Positions 18,773 to 28,181 of a stretch of DNA of 64,000 nt are shown here, piece by piece. Made by a program: the position numbers and the translations under genes. Origin of the DNA: Pseudomethylobacillus aquaticus (GTDB taxonomy: Bacteria; Pseudomonadota; Gammaproteobacteria; Burkholderiales; Methylophilaceae). The stretch's first letter is position 1. Every line of letters begins with the position of its first letter. The DNA is taken from contig NZ_RJVP01000007.1 of NCBI RefSeq assembly GCF_003730115.1, positions 1 to 64,000 of the forward strand, given 5' to 3'. Below the pieces are notes generated by a model that saw nothing but the letters and a program-made list of their open reading frames with translations, did no database searches and had not been told where the DNA came from.

Positions 18773-19996
18773 GTGAGCACACCCACCACACTGGAAAAAC
18801 CAGTACTGACCACCATCGCCTATCGCATCAAATCCGATGTCGAGGCCATCGAAATCGCCCACAAACTGGCAGCCGAATTCGCCAAGGAAGCTGCACAACG
18901 CGACCGTGAACGTCGCCTGCCGATCGCCGAGCTGGACGCCTTCTCGCAAAGCGGCTTGTGGGCCATCACCGTGCCCAAGCAATATGGCGGTGCAGGCGTT
19001 TCCTACCGCACGCTGGGCGAAGTCATCAAGATCATCTCCGCTGTTGATCCATCGCTGGGCCAGTTGCCGCAGAACCATCTGGTCATCATCGAGCACTTGA
19101 TCCTGGATGCCAACGAAGATCAAAAACGCTTCTTCTTTGACCTGGTACTGCGCGGCGCGCGCTTCGGCAATGCCTTTTCAGAAAAAGGCAGCCGCACTGT
19201 GGCTGAGTTCGCCACCCTCATCAAACCCGACAACGCCGATTACGTGGTGAATGGCACCAAGTTCTTTGCCACTGGCGCACTTCTGGCGCACTGGATTCCT
19301 ATCGTCGCAGTGACGGAAGAAGGCTTGCCCCACCTGGCACTGGCCGAGCAAGGCACTGCTGGCCTGACGGTAGTGAATGACTGGTCCAGCTTTGGTCAGC
19401 GCACCACCGCCAGTGGCACCGTGGTGATCGACAATGTACGCGTGCCAGCAGCGCATGTAGTACCTATCTACCGGGCGTTTGCGCGCCCCACCATCGGTGG
19501 CCCCAGCTCGCAGTTCATCCAGGCCGCAGTGGATGCCGGCATCGCCGTCGGCAGCATCAACGCCACGCTGGACTATGTGCGCAGCTCGGCTCGTCCATGG
19601 ATCGATGCGCAGAACATCCAGCGTGCCAGCGACGACCCGTACACCATTCAGCAGGTGGGCGACCTGGAACTGCGTTTGCATGCCGCCGAAGCCTTGCTGG
19701 AACGCGCAGCCTATCGTCTGGATGCCGCCGCACTGGAGCCCAGCGAAGAAAGCGTGGCGGCCGCCTCAATCGCCGTCGCCGAAGCCAAGGTCCTCACCAC
19801 CGAGGTTGCGCTGCTGGCCAGTAACAAGCTGTTCGAACTGGGTGGTACACGCTCCACGCTGGAAGAGTTCAACCTTGACCGCCATTGGCGCAATGCCCGC
19901 ACGCACACCTTGCACGACCCGGTGCGCTGGAAATTCCACGCCATCGGCAATTACTACCTCAACAACACCAATCCGCCACGTCACCCCTGGTTATAA
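18773..19996 (+). CDS. sfnB: SfnB-family sulfur acquisition oxidoreductase, copy 1
   Basis: The GTG at 18773 with a perfect AAGGAG seven bases upstream is preferred over an ATG eleven codons earlier. It gives 407 residues. The protein has the acyl-CoA-dehydrogenase fold in its flavin monooxygenase branch: AAQRDRERRLP, SQSGLWAITVPKQYGG, DPSLGQLPQNH, WSSFGQRTTASG and the C-terminal [12 protein letters not shown]. This is the SfnB/DszC group, which lacks a role in beta-oxidation and is tied to use of sulfones and related compounds. It is co-transcribed with ompW. It is a close paralog of the protein at 30362-31597. Confidence 0.9.
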   Translation: MSTPTTLEKPVLTTIAYRIKSDVEAIEIAHKLAAEFAKEAAQRDRERRLPIAELDAFSQSGLWAITVPKQYGGAGVSYRTLGEVIKIISAVDPSLGQLPQNHLVIIEHLILDANEDQKRFFFDLVLRGARFGNAFSEKGSRTVAEFATLIKPDNADYVVNGTKFFATGALLAHWIPIVAVTEEGLPHLALAEQGTAGLTVVNDWSSFGQRTTASGTVVIDNVRVPAAHVVPIYRAFARPTIGGPSSQFIQAAVDAGIAVGSINATLDYVRSSARPWIDAQNIQRASDDPYTIQQVGDLELRLHAAEALLERAAYRLDAAALEPSEESVAAASIAVAEAKVLTTEVALLASNKLFELGGTRSTLEEFNLDRHWRNARTHTLHDPVRWKFHAIGNYYLNNTNPPRHPWL

Positions 19997-20013
19997 GCAA
20001 CTGACTAAACGGC

Positions 20014-20040
20014 ATAAACCCGGCCTGATGCCGGGTTTAT
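20014..20040 (+). terminator. Stem-loop between sfnB and metY
   Basis: An eleven-base perfect stem, ATAAACCCGGC pairing with GCCGGGTTTAT, closes a five-base loop. No clear T-tract follows, so it may only attenuate read-through into metY. Confidence 0.55.
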
Positions 20041-20077
20041 AGTAAACGCACAAAAATTTCCCAGAAGGAGGAAGTGC

Positions 20078-21349
20078 ATGAAACCTGAAACCCTGGCCAT
20101 CCACGCGGGCTATAACCCGGACCCGACCACCAAGGCGGTGGCCGTGCCCATCTACCAGACCAGCTCATACGCGTTCGACAACACCCAGCATGGTGCCGAC
20201 CTGTTCGACCTCAAGGTACAAGGCAACATCTACACACGCATCATGAACCCCACCACCGCAGTGCTGGAAGAACGTCTGGCACAGCTGGAAGGTGGCATCG
20301 GCGCGCTGGCGCTGGCCTCCGGCATGGCCGCCATCACTTACGCCATCCAGACCATCGCCGAAGCAGGCGATAACATCGTCTCGGTCTCCACGCTGTACGG
20401 CGGCACCTATAACTTCTTCGCACACACCCTGCCCAAGCAAGGCATCGAAGTCCGCTTCTTCGATTACCGCGACCCGGATGCGTTGGAAAAACTCATTGAT
20501 GACAAAACCAAACTGGTGTTCGCCGAAACCATCGGCAACCCGCTCGGCAATGTGGTCGACCTGGAAGCCATCAGCCGCATCGCCCACAAGCATGGCGTAC
20601 CTGTCATCGTGGACAGCACCGTCGCGACCCCTATCCTGGCGCGCCCGTTCGAGCATGGCGTGGACATCGTCGTGCACTCGCTGACCAAATACATAGGCGG
20701 GCACGGCAACTCCATCGGCGGCGTGATCATCGACAGTGGTAAATTCCCATGGGGCGAGCACAAGGAACGCTTCCCCAGCCTAAACACGCCAGACCCCAGC
20801 TACCACGGTGTGAACTATGTGGAGGTGCTCGGACCGGCAGCTTATATCGCGCGTGCCCGCGTTGTACCGCTACGCAACACCGGCGCTGCCATCAGTCCGT
20901 TCAACAGCTTCCTGATCCTGCAAGGCCTGGAAACCCTGCCACTACGCATCGAACGCCACAGTGACAATGCACTGCGCATTGCGCAATACCTCAAGCAACA
21001 CCCCAGGGTGAAATGGGTCAACTACGCCGGCCTGGCAGACCACCCGGATCGCGCACTGGTGGACAAATACCTCAGCGGCCGCGCCTCCGGCATCCTGTCA
21101 TTCGGCGTTGAACACGGTAAAGAAGGCGGCACACGTTTCATCGACGCATTGCAACTGTTCACACGCCTGGTGAACATCGGCGATGCCAAGAGCCTGGCAT
21201 GCCACCCGGCCACCACCACGCACCGTCAACTGAATCCGGAAGAGCTGGCCAAAGCTGGCGTGAGTGAAGATCTGGTAAGACTTTCAGTAGGCATAGAGCA
21301 TGTGGATGACCTGATCGCAGATCTGGAACAGGCATTGGCACAGGTTTAG
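20078..21349 (+). CDS. metY: O-acetylhomoserine sulfhydrylase
   Basis: A 423-residue protein of the Cys/Met metabolism PLP enzyme family. [10 protein letters not shown] at the start, [17 protein letters not shown], the PLP-binding Lys in [12 protein letters not shown] and the C-terminal [12 protein letters not shown] fit the MetY subgroup. It makes homocysteine directly from O-acetylhomoserine and sulfide, so it captures sulfide released by assimilation. GGAGG stands before the ATG (agaaggaggaagtgc). It follows sfnB by 81 bases with a stem-loop between them, and a strong terminator follows. Confidence 0.95.
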   Translation: MKPETLAIHAGYNPDPTTKAVAVPIYQTSSYAFDNTQHGADLFDLKVQGNIYTRIMNPTTAVLEERLAQLEGGIGALALASGMAAITYAIQTIAEAGDNIVSVSTLYGGTYNFFAHTLPKQGIEVRFFDYRDPDALEKLIDDKTKLVFAETIGNPLGNVVDLEAISRIAHKHGVPVIVDSTVATPILARPFEHGVDIVVHSLTKYIGGHGNSIGGVIIDSGKFPWGEHKERFPSLNTPDPSYHGVNYVEVLGPAAYIARARVVPLRNTGAAISPFNSFLILQGLETLPLRIERHSDNALRIAQYLKQHPRVKWVNYAGLADHPDRALVDKYLSGRASGILSFGVEHGKEGGTRFIDALQLFTRLVNIGDAKSLACHPATTTHRQLNPEELAKAGVSEDLVRLSVGIEHVDDLIADLEQALAQV

Positions 21350-21375
21350 TTCACCTGATCGTGGTTTGTAACAGC

Positions 21376-21408
21376 AAGAACGGGCAGCCTGGCTGCCCGT
21401 TCTTAATT
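21376..21408 (+). terminator. Intrinsic terminator of metY
   Basis: A fourteen-base stem AAGAACGGGCAGCC pairing with GGCTGCCCGTTCTT, two-base apex, followed by AATTTA. It can also serve the convergent livF transcript. Confidence 0.85.
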
Positions 21409-21529
21409 TATGGCTTTTGTGATCAAGATTCAACAATCTGGCTGTTTGGCAGCCGCGTTAATACTGCTGATGCGTATGCTGCTATTCAATTAGTATGTAC
21501 GAGATCGCCGTAACCACTGGTATCAAATC

Positions 21530-22285
21530 TCAGATGCCGAGATACAAGGCCTGCAAATCACTGCGTGCCTTGAGTTCTTGCGTTGTGCCGTGTGCAGCGA
21601 CGCGTCCATTCTCGATCACGTAGCCGTGATGCGCATATTTCAGCGCGATGCTGGCATTCTGCTCGGCCAGTAAAAAGCTCACGCCTTGCTGCTGGTTGAG
21701 GTTGCCAATGATGTCGAAGATCTCTTCCACCACCAGCGGGGCGAGGCCCATTGAGGGTTCGTCCAGAAGTACCAGTTTGGGCTCTGCCATCAGCGCACGA
21801 CCGATGGCGACCATCTGCTGTTCGCCGCCCGAGGCGTAGCCCGCCAGGTTCTTGCGCAGTTTTTTGAGTCGCGGGAAATAATGGTAGATACGTTCCAGTT
21901 GTTGTTTCAGAACACTGGCAGTGGGGCGTTTGATCAGTGCACCGGTGATCAGGTTCTCTTCCACCCCAAGGTGGGCGAAGCAATGGCGGCCTTCCAGTAC
22001 TTGTACCAGGCCGCCCTGCACGAGCGCTGCCGGATTGGCCTGCGTGATGTCATCTCCCTGATATAGCACACGACCACGCACCACTTCCCCGCGCTGTGCG
22101 GCGGCAAGGCCGGAGATGGCTTTGAGCGTAGTACTCTTACCGGCACCGTTGGCACCCAGCAAGGCAACAATGCTGTTGGCGGCCACGGACAAAGACACAT
22201 CCTTGACGGCGAGGATCACTTTTTCGTACACCACTTCGATGGACTGTAATTGCAGGATAGGGACGTTGCTCAGTTCCGTGCTCAT
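21530..22285 (-). CDS. Liv-type ABC transporter ATPase (LivF-like)
   Basis: A 251-residue ABC ATPase with Walker A GANGAGKSTTL, signature ASGGEQQMVAIGRAL, Walker B LVLLDEPSMGLAP and the LLAEQNA switch, all in the LivF pattern of hydrophobic amino acid (HAAT) importers. It is last of the eight-gene minus-strand set headed by msuE and sfnG. It is separated from the binding protein gene by 280 bases carrying two stem-loops, so it may be expressed at a lower level. Confidence 0.93.
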   Translation of the reverse strand: MSTELSNVPILQLQSIEVVYEKVILAVKDVSLSVAANSIVALLGANGAGKSTTLKAISGLAAAQRGEVVRGRVLYQGDDITQANPAALVQGGLVQVLEGRHCFAHLGVEENLITGALIKRPTASVLKQQLERIYHYFPRLKKLRKNLAGYASGGEQQMVAIGRALMAEPKLVLLDEPSMGLAPLVVEEIFDIIGNLNQQQGVSFLLAEQNASIALKYAHHGYVIENGRVAAHGTTQELKARSDLQALYLGI

Positions 22286-22429
22286 ACGGTAGCTTTCACT
22301 ATAGCGTTCACAATGGCTTTCATGGTCTTGCTCTTTGCTTGTTGTACTTACGTTTTGCTACTGGCGTGTGCCGGTATCAACTGACGATACGGTCCGCACA
22401 GGGGACAGAGCGTACCGTCAGGCGACACG

Positions 22430-22446
22430 CCGGGCATGACGCCCGG
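22430..22446 (-). other. GC-rich stem-loop between binding-protein gene and livF-like gene
   Basis: CCGGGC-ATGAC-GCCCGG forms a six-base-pair stem. With the palindrome at 22545-22562 it could tune or stabilise the polycistronic message. No T-tract is present. Confidence 0.4.
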
Positions 22447-22544
22447 TGCGGCCTGATGGGCCCCCGCAAGAGGCCTGATCACTCGATTGGCCAGGTAGAC
22501 AACATTGCTGTTTGCTTCGCTACAAACGCGTGCCCAGCTGTGCC

Positions 22545-22562
22545 CTGACATGGCCATGTCAG
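22545..22562 (-). other. Perfect palindrome directly after the binding-protein gene
   Basis: CTGACATGG / CCATGTCAG is an 18-base perfect palindrome three bases past the stop of the substrate-binding protein gene. Such stems after binding-protein genes often protect the upstream message from decay. That role is inferred. Confidence 0.45.
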
Positions 22563-22565
22563 TAC

Positions 22566-23903
22566 TTAGCCTTCCTTGCCGCAATCACGCGGCGTGATGC
22601 CCTTTTCCTTGGCGTACTGGCGTGCGGATTCTTCGATGATAGGACGCAGCAGTTTGCGATCTGCCTGTACCCAATCGGAGATTACATTCCACTTGCTGCC
22701 ATCCCACTGCTGGAAGCGCACCGCGCCACCGCCTTCATGGTCGGCGCAAGACAGCTTGAGCGGCTGCACCAGGCCCAGTGCGCCCAGTTCCTTCAGACGT
22801 TTATCGTCGAGACGGATGTTCTCGAAGCCCCAACGCACTTCTTCACCCGTCAGCGGACGCTTGCCGAACTTGGCTTGTGCCACACGCACGGCTTCCACGT
22901 TAAGGATACCGTTCACCACCCCCAGGTTGTAATACACAGTACCGAAACGCTTGGCATCCTGCAGGTTGCCCTTGCCAGCCTTGACCACGAACTTGTCGAT
23001 GTCCTGCAGCACCGGGAAATTGGTGCCGGACGGGTGCGTAGTGATTGAGATGAAGCCCTTGGCTGCAGCACCGGCTGGCGCTGCGTCTTCTTCAGAGTTG
23101 CTCCAGATGTTGCCGATGATACGATCGGTCGGGAAGCCAGTCTTTTGTGCCGTCTTCAAGGCCACCGGGTTCATCACGCCCCAGCCACGCAGGATGACCC
23201 AATCCGGTTTGGCGCGACGGATGTTCAGCCATTGTGATTGCTGTTCGTTGCCAGGGTGCGGCACCTCCAGCAGGGTCAGCTCAAAACCATACTTCTTGGC
23301 CAGCAGTTCCAGAATGGGGCTGGTTTCCTTGCCGTATGGCGAGCCGTGGTACAGCGTGACGATCTTCTTGCCCTTGAGCTTGTCCAGACCGCCAGACTTT
23401 TCCGCGATGTAGTTGATGATGGCGGACACTTCACTGTACGGGTTGAGTTGCAGCGGGAACGCATACGGAAACACACTACCATCGGTAGAGTCGGTACGAC
23501 CGTGGTTGATGGTAATCAGTGGCAGCTTGTCAGCGGTGGAACGCTCCAGCGTAGCGTAGGCGATGCCCACTGACAGTGGGTTGGTCGCGGCCGCCGGTGC
23601 GCCGTTAAGGCCTTTTTTCAGACGCTCATAGCACTCCACGCCCTTCTCCACCACGTATTCGGTCTCGCACTCACTCCAGGTGAATTTGACGCCGTTGACG
23701 CCCCCTTCCTTGGCGTTCACATATTGCAGATAGTCGATGAAGCCACCGAAGAAGCCGGTGCCGCCTGCGGCATACGGCCCGATGCGATAGCTTTGCAGCG
23801 GGAAATACTGCTCGTTGGCTGCGCTGGCATTCGCCGAGAACAGCATCACACCCAGGCTGGCCACGGCCAGTAACTGCGTGCTCTTTTTCAGAATTGCATG
23901 CAT
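22566..23903 (-). CDS. Liv-type ABC substrate-binding protein, putative organosulfur ligand
   Basis: A 445-residue periplasmic binding protein, longer than typical LivK (about 370). The signal peptide ends in NASA before ANEQYFPLQSYRIGPYAAGG. Two lobes of the type 1 fold are visible (GGFIDYLQYVN, KIVTLYHGSPYGKE, then DRIIGNIWSNSEED). It sits in the same strand run as sfnG and msuE, so its ligand may be a sulfone or sulfonate rather than an amino acid. Similar long binding proteins occur beside FadD-like genes in aromatic and lipid-related Liv clusters, so that remains an alternative. Confidence 0.85.
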   Translation of the reverse strand: MHAILKKSTQLLAVASLGVMLFSANASAANEQYFPLQSYRIGPYAAGGTGFFGGFIDYLQYVNAKEGGVNGVKFTWSECETEYVVEKGVECYERLKKGLNGAPAAATNPLSVGIAYATLERSTADKLPLITINHGRTDSTDGSVFPYAFPLQLNPYSEVSAIINYIAEKSGGLDKLKGKKIVTLYHGSPYGKETSPILELLAKKYGFELTLLEVPHPGNEQQSQWLNIRRAKPDWVILRGWGVMNPVALKTAQKTGFPTDRIIGNIWSNSEEDAAPAGAAAKGFISITTHPSGTNFPVLQDIDKFVVKAGKGNLQDAKRFGTVYYNLGVVNGILNVEAVRVAQAKFGKRPLTGEEVRWGFENIRLDDKRLKELGALGLVQPLKLSCADHEGGGAVRFQQWDGSKWNVISDWVQADRKLLRPIIEESARQYAKEKGITPRDCGKEG

Positions 23904-24073
23904 TTTAATACTCCATTACGTTGATAAATTTACTTCAATAAAACAATTAGTTATATAAAAGACGGTTTTCCGCGCAAAATCAGCGGCTTAGACCAACAAA
24001 CAAGCTTAATCACACATCCGGGGACTCCTTCTCAAGGTGGTCTCATCATTCGCAGTTTTGGGCGCTAACACGA

Positions 24074-25141
24074 CTAAAACCGCAGCGGCCACACACGCGC
24101 ACGACGTTTCAGCGATTGCCAGATTCTGGCCAGGCCATCCGGCTCCTTGATCAGGAAAAAAATGATCAGCGCGCCAAAAATGATCTTCTGGATATTCTCC
24201 AACTGGCCTGGATCAATCGCGCCTGCCAGCAGGTTGTTGGAAATATTCGACAGCAGGATAGGCAGCAGCACGATGAACGCCGCGCCCAGAAAATTACCCA
24301 GCACACTGCCCAAGCCGCCGATGATGATGATGAACAGGATCTGGAACGAGCGCGTCAGGTCGAAACCATGGGGTTCCACCGTGCCCAGATAAGTGAACGC
24401 CCACAGCGAACCGGCAATGCCCAGAAAGAAAGAACTCACCGCGAACGCCACTAGTTTGGTTCGTGCAATGGAGATGCCGATCACCGCTGCGGCCGTGTCC
24501 ATATCGCGCACGGCCATCCAGTTACGGCCCAGCGCACTGCGTACGATGCTGAGGGCAAGTACGGTCAACGCCGCCACAATGCCGAGCGTAAGCAGATAAC
24601 GGCCCAGCGGTGTGCTGAAATCATGTCCGGCAATGATCAATTGTGGCGCAGTGATCACGCCCGAACTGCTGTTGTTGGAGAACCAGGAAAAATTGGTCAA
24701 CACCCATTGCACAAAGAACTGCGCCGCCAGCGTGGATACCAGTAGATAGAAGCCCTTGATGCGCAGGCTGGGCAAGCCAAAGATCACGCCGACACCCGCT
24801 GCGGCCAGCCCGCCGAACACAAAGCTCAACAGGAAGGGCATGCCCTCGATGCGCAGATGGAAGTTGTAAGCGGCAAAGGCACCCACAGCCATGAACGCGG
24901 CCGAGCCCAGTGACAACTGACCAGCGTAACCGGTCAGCAGATTCAGCCCCAGCCCAGCCAGCGATAGCACCAGGAACGGGATCAGGATGGCGCTGAACCA
25001 GTAGTCATTGGCAATGAACGGCACCATCACAAAGGCGACCGCCAGCAGCAAGGCAAGGCCCCAGCGCTCCTGCCAGAGGCGGAACACGCGCTGGTCAGCA
25101 CGGTAGCTAGTGACGAACTGTCCGGATTCACGATACAACAT
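24074..25141 (-). CDS. Liv-type ABC permease (LivM-like)
   Basis: A 355-residue inner membrane protein with about ten hydrophobic segments and the LivM family pattern: GLGLNLLTGYAGQLSLG near residue 65, GNWMAVRD-like segment (GRNWMAVRDMDTAAA) and GGLGSVLGNFLGA. It pairs with the LivH-like permease. It lies 134 bases after livH and 170 before the binding protein gene; both gaps are longer than usual for an operon, but no terminator is evident. Confidence 0.93.
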   Translation of the reverse strand: MLYRESGQFVTSYRADQRVFRLWQERWGLALLLAVAFVMVPFIANDYWFSAILIPFLVLSLAGLGLNLLTGYAGQLSLGSAAFMAVGAFAAYNFHLRIEGMPFLLSFVFGGLAAAGVGVIFGLPSLRIKGFYLLVSTLAAQFFVQWVLTNFSWFSNNSSSGVITAPQLIIAGHDFSTPLGRYLLTLGIVAALTVLALSIVRSALGRNWMAVRDMDTAAAVIGISIARTKLVAFAVSSFFLGIAGSLWAFTYLGTVEPHGFDLTRSFQILFIIIIGGLGSVLGNFLGAAFIVLLPILLSNISNNLLAGAIDPGQLENIQKIIFGALIIFFLIKEPDGLARIWQSLKRRARVWPLRF

Positions 25142-25275
25142 CAGATACGCTCACTCTTTTGATTCATGATCTGTTTTATTCAACGTCATGCTTTATTCAA
25201 CGCAATACTCAGCGAGGCACGCTTAAGCTTGCTCACGGCCGCGCTCTGACCGGGCTCGGTCATCAAGCGCATTCA

Positions 25276-26181
25276 CTAGACCCGCTCAATCGCCCGCTCG
25301 CCAAACAATCCGGCTGGACGCACCAGCAGGAACAACATGGCCAGCACATAAGGGAACCAGTTTTCGATACCGCCGCCGATGATGGGGCCGATGAACACCT
25401 CAGCCAGCTTCTCCGAGGCGCCGATGATGAGGCCGCCGACGATGGCACCGCCTATCGAGGTAAAGCCACCGATGATCAGCACTGGCAAGGCCTTGAGGAC
25501 GATCAACGACAGCGAGAACTGCACACCCAGCCGCGCACCCCACAGCAGACCCGCCACCAGGCCGACCACACCGGCCACGGCCCATACGATCAGCCACAGT
25601 CTGTGCAAGCGTATGCCTACTGCCAATGCGGCAAGTTGGTCATCCGCCACGGCTCGCAATGCGATACCGGTACGTGTCTTGTTGAACAGCAGGCTCAGCA
25701 ACACCACCAGCGTGCCGGCAACGGCGGCCGCGAACAGGTCGAACTGCGACAGCAGCATGCCACCCAGCTCGAACGGCTCGTCGCTGACACCCAGATCCAG
25801 CCCATGCACCTGCGCGCCCCACACCGCCTGCGCCAAACCTTCGATGATGTAACTCAAACCCAGCGTGGCCATGAACAGCGTGATGGGCGGCCGGTTGACC
25901 AGTTGCCGCAGCACAAAACGCTCGATAGCCCAGGCCAGCACCAACATGATCAGCAGCGTGAAAACGAACGCGCCCCAGAACGGCACACTGCGCTCCAGCA
26001 GGCTGACGAAGGTCAGTGCGGCGAACAGCACCATGGAACCCTGCGCGAAATTGAACACGCCGGAAGCCTTGTAGATCAGCACAAAACCGATGGCGATCAG
26101 CGAATACATCACGCCGGCCAGCAAGCCACCCAGCAACACTTCAAAGAAGAAACTCATCTCTGTTCCAGCCTGCTTTCTCAT
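25276..26181 (-). CDS. Liv-type ABC permease (LivH-like)
   Basis: A 301-residue permease. LLGGLLAGVMYSLIAIGFVLIY and ASGVFNFAQGSMVLF near the N-terminus are the LivH signature, and GGFTSIGGAIVGGLIIG near residue 235 is the matching C-terminal motif. The frame opens with MRKQAGTE; the ATG for MSFFFEVLL at 26157 is an equally plausible start. It is tightly linked to the LivG-like gene (ten bases). Confidence 0.92.
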   Translation of the reverse strand: MRKQAGTEMSFFFEVLLGGLLAGVMYSLIAIGFVLIYKASGVFNFAQGSMVLFAALTFVSLLERSVPFWGAFVFTLLIMLVLAWAIERFVLRQLVNRPPITLFMATLGLSYIIEGLAQAVWGAQVHGLDLGVSDEPFELGGMLLSQFDLFAAAVAGTLVVLLSLLFNKTRTGIALRAVADDQLAALAVGIRLHRLWLIVWAVAGVVGLVAGLLWGARLGVQFSLSLIVLKALPVLIIGGFTSIGGAIVGGLIIGASEKLAEVFIGPIIGGGIENWFPYVLAMLFLLVRPAGLFGERAIERV

Positions 26182-26191
26182 GTCCTGCTAT

Positions 26192-26992
26192 TTAGTGTGT
26201 AGTGCCCAGATAAGCCGCGATCACGTCCGGATTGACGCGCACCTGCTCCGGCGTGCCATCGCCTATCTTCTTGCCGTAATCCAGCACGACCACATGCTGC
26301 GACAGGTTCATCACCACGCCGATGTCATGCTCGATCAGCACGATGGTGGTACCGAATTCGCGTTGGGTATCGAGGATGAATCGACTCATGTCGTCCTTTT
26401 CCTGCCGATTCATGCCCGCCATGGGCTCGTCCAGCAGCAACAGACGCGGCTCAGCGGCCAGCGCACGCGCCAGCTCCACACGTTTTTGCAAACCATACGG
26501 AAGATTGCCAACCAGCTGATGCCGCCATGGCTGGATGCGCAGAAACTCGATCACCTGCTCCGCCTTGCGGCGCTGCTCGGTAGCCTCGTCGGGCGCACGC
26601 CCCACATTGAAAGCCTGCTCGACCCAGCTACTGCGCTGATGCAGGTTGCGTCCGGTGAGCACGTTGTCCAGCACACTCATGCCCTTGAACAAAGCAATGT
26701 TCTGAAAGGTGCGCGCAATGCCCTGCACCGCTGCGTCGTGCGGGCGCATGCGATGTCGGCTGGCGCCAGCGTAGCAGATGGTGCCCTGGTCGGGCTGGTA
26801 GACGCCATTGATCACGTTCAGCAGTGAGCTTTTACCGGCACCGTTCGGGCCGATCAGTGCGCAGATCTCGCCTTCGTTCACGGAAAAACTGATGTCGGTG
26901 ATGGCTTTCACGCCCTTGAACGACAATGAGATATGCTCCAGTTGCAGCAATGGCGTCGCATTCATGCGGCGACTCGTGGAGATGGTGCTCAT
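26192..26992 (-). CDS. Liv-type ABC transporter ATPase (LivG-like)
   Basis: A 266-residue ATPase with Walker A GPNGAGKSSLL, the LivG-type signature LPYGLQKRVELARAL, Walker B LLLLDEPMAGMN and IVLIEHDIGVVM. Its start overlaps the stop of the preceding acyl-CoA-synthetase-like gene by four bases (ATGA), indicating coupled translation and a common operon with sfnG and msuE. Confidence 0.93.
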   Translation of the reverse strand: MSTISTSRRMNATPLLQLEHISLSFKGVKAITDISFSVNEGEICALIGPNGAGKSSLLNVINGVYQPDQGTICYAGASRHRMRPHDAAVQGIARTFQNIALFKGMSVLDNVLTGRNLHQRSSWVEQAFNVGRAPDEATEQRRKAEQVIEFLRIQPWRHQLVGNLPYGLQKRVELARALAAEPRLLLLDEPMAGMNRQEKDDMSRFILDTQREFGTTIVLIEHDIGVVMNLSQHVVVLDYGKKIGDGTPEQVRVNPDVIAAYLGTTH

Positions 26993-28158
26993 GCAGCGAC
27001 TCCTGCGGAAAGCGTGATGCCGGATGGCTTGCTACCAGGCACAAGCACGATCCGTGGCGAACTGGCAGACACACTGGCGGCGATCCATTCCCCCAGATCG
27101 GGCCAGGCGCGTACCGTAATGCCAAGCGAAGCAAAGAAGCGGAACGTGTCACCGGACAAAGGCTCACCGGCCAGCAAGGGCAAGCGAGTGCGTGTAAAGC
27201 CGATCACATCACGCAATGGCCCACGGATCAGCAGTTCAGCCAGCAGGCGGCGCAGCACGAAAGCGTCGTCCGCCGTCGCCAGCGACCAGTCGACCAGGTA
27301 GCGACGCAGCGTGCCGGGTAACGGCAAACGGCTGCTGACCAGACTCTGCAGGCGCTGATAGGTGGCTTGCGTGCCAAGCACCAGCGTAGGCCCCAACTCG
27401 CGCCGGTCGGTGTCACGCGTGGCGGTGTTTTCCGGAAAATTAAGCCGGAAGCCCGCCAACAACCAGGGTGCCAGCAAATAACGCACATGGCCGCTGGCCG
27501 CAAAACCACGCGCCGCCAGCGCCTCTTCATTTGCCGTGAGTTTTTCGTGATGGATCAACTGCCGGCCTTCACTGAGCATCAACTGATGCGTCAGCGTTTG
27601 CACTTCCACATGGCCTTGTGCATCCAGCCGGAAGAACACAAAGGCATCATCATGCGACTGCGCTAATACTAAAGGCTCGTTATGGTCATGATACAGGCTG
27701 ATCAAATGATCATAATGCTGCAGGCCAGGCTGGCGATAAGCCGCCAGGCCACGCGCATCGGCATAACCCAGCCAGTGCGGCTGCAAGCCCAGCACCAGCA
27801 ATTGATCCACCTGCGCCTGACCTTCGGCAAACACAAATCTGGGCTGCAAGGCCTGCAGCAATTGCGCTTGCTGGCCCGCATCAGTGTCCGGATCCAGTGG
27901 CGCTGCGACACCACCCAGCCATTGCGCTGCCACCGAGAGCAGCAAGGCTTCTGGACGCGGGTAGCTCAGCAGGAACAGGATGTCGCCAGGCTGGAAACCA
28001 TGCGTTTTCAGGCCACGCACCAGCCGCAGTACATCCGATAACAGCGGATTCCAGCGCTGTTCGCGCCAGATGCCCAGCTGCTTGTGACGCACGGCCACCG
28101 CCAGCGGGCGATGGGTAGCCTGATAACGCAACCAGTGTGGCAGGGTATCGATGGTCAT
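26989..28158 (-). CDS. Degenerate AMP-binding (acyl-CoA synthetase-like) protein
   Basis: A 389-residue protein that aligns by eye with the N-terminal part of the FadD-like ligases commonly found in Liv clusters: LPHWLRYQA at the start, GDILFLLSYPRPEALL, the LAGFRLNFPEN segment near 234-244, and RGPLRDVIGFTR then AGEPLSGDTFRFFASLGI near 312-347. The Ser/Thr/Gly-rich AMP-binding loop expected near 175-186 reads FFRLDAQGHVEV, so it is lost. The tyrosine/Thr-Glu motif after FFASLGI and the whole C-terminal domain are missing. It should not adenylate anything. The frame is intact and overlaps livG, so it is still translated. Confidence 0.8.
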   Translation of the reverse strand: MTIDTLPHWLRYQATHRPLAVAVRHKQLGIWREQRWNPLLSDVLRLVRGLKTHGFQPGDILFLLSYPRPEALLLSVAAQWLGGVAAPLDPDTDAGQQAQLLQALQPRFVFAEGQAQVDQLLVLGLQPHWLGYADARGLAAYRQPGLQHYDHLISLYHDHNEPLVLAQSHDDAFVFFRLDAQGHVEVQTLTHQLMLSEGRQLIHHEKLTANEEALAARGFAASGHVRYLLAPWLLAGFRLNFPENTATRDTDRRELGPTLVLGTQATYQRLQSLVSSRLPLPGTLRRYLVDWSLATADDAFVLRRLLAELLIRGPLRDVIGFTRTRLPLLAGEPLSGDTFRFFASLGITVRAWPDLGEWIAASVSASSPRIVLVPGSKPSGITLSAGVAA

Positions 28159-28181
28159 CGTGATTTCGCCACGCTTGCTGA

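Noticed and set aside
26989-28158. Frameshifted pseudogene of a full-length acyl-CoA synthetase
   Set aside because: The frame is continuous and no remnant of the C-terminal domain can be found downstream, where livG begins within four bases. Loss of motifs is by substitution, so an intact but degenerate protein is the better description.
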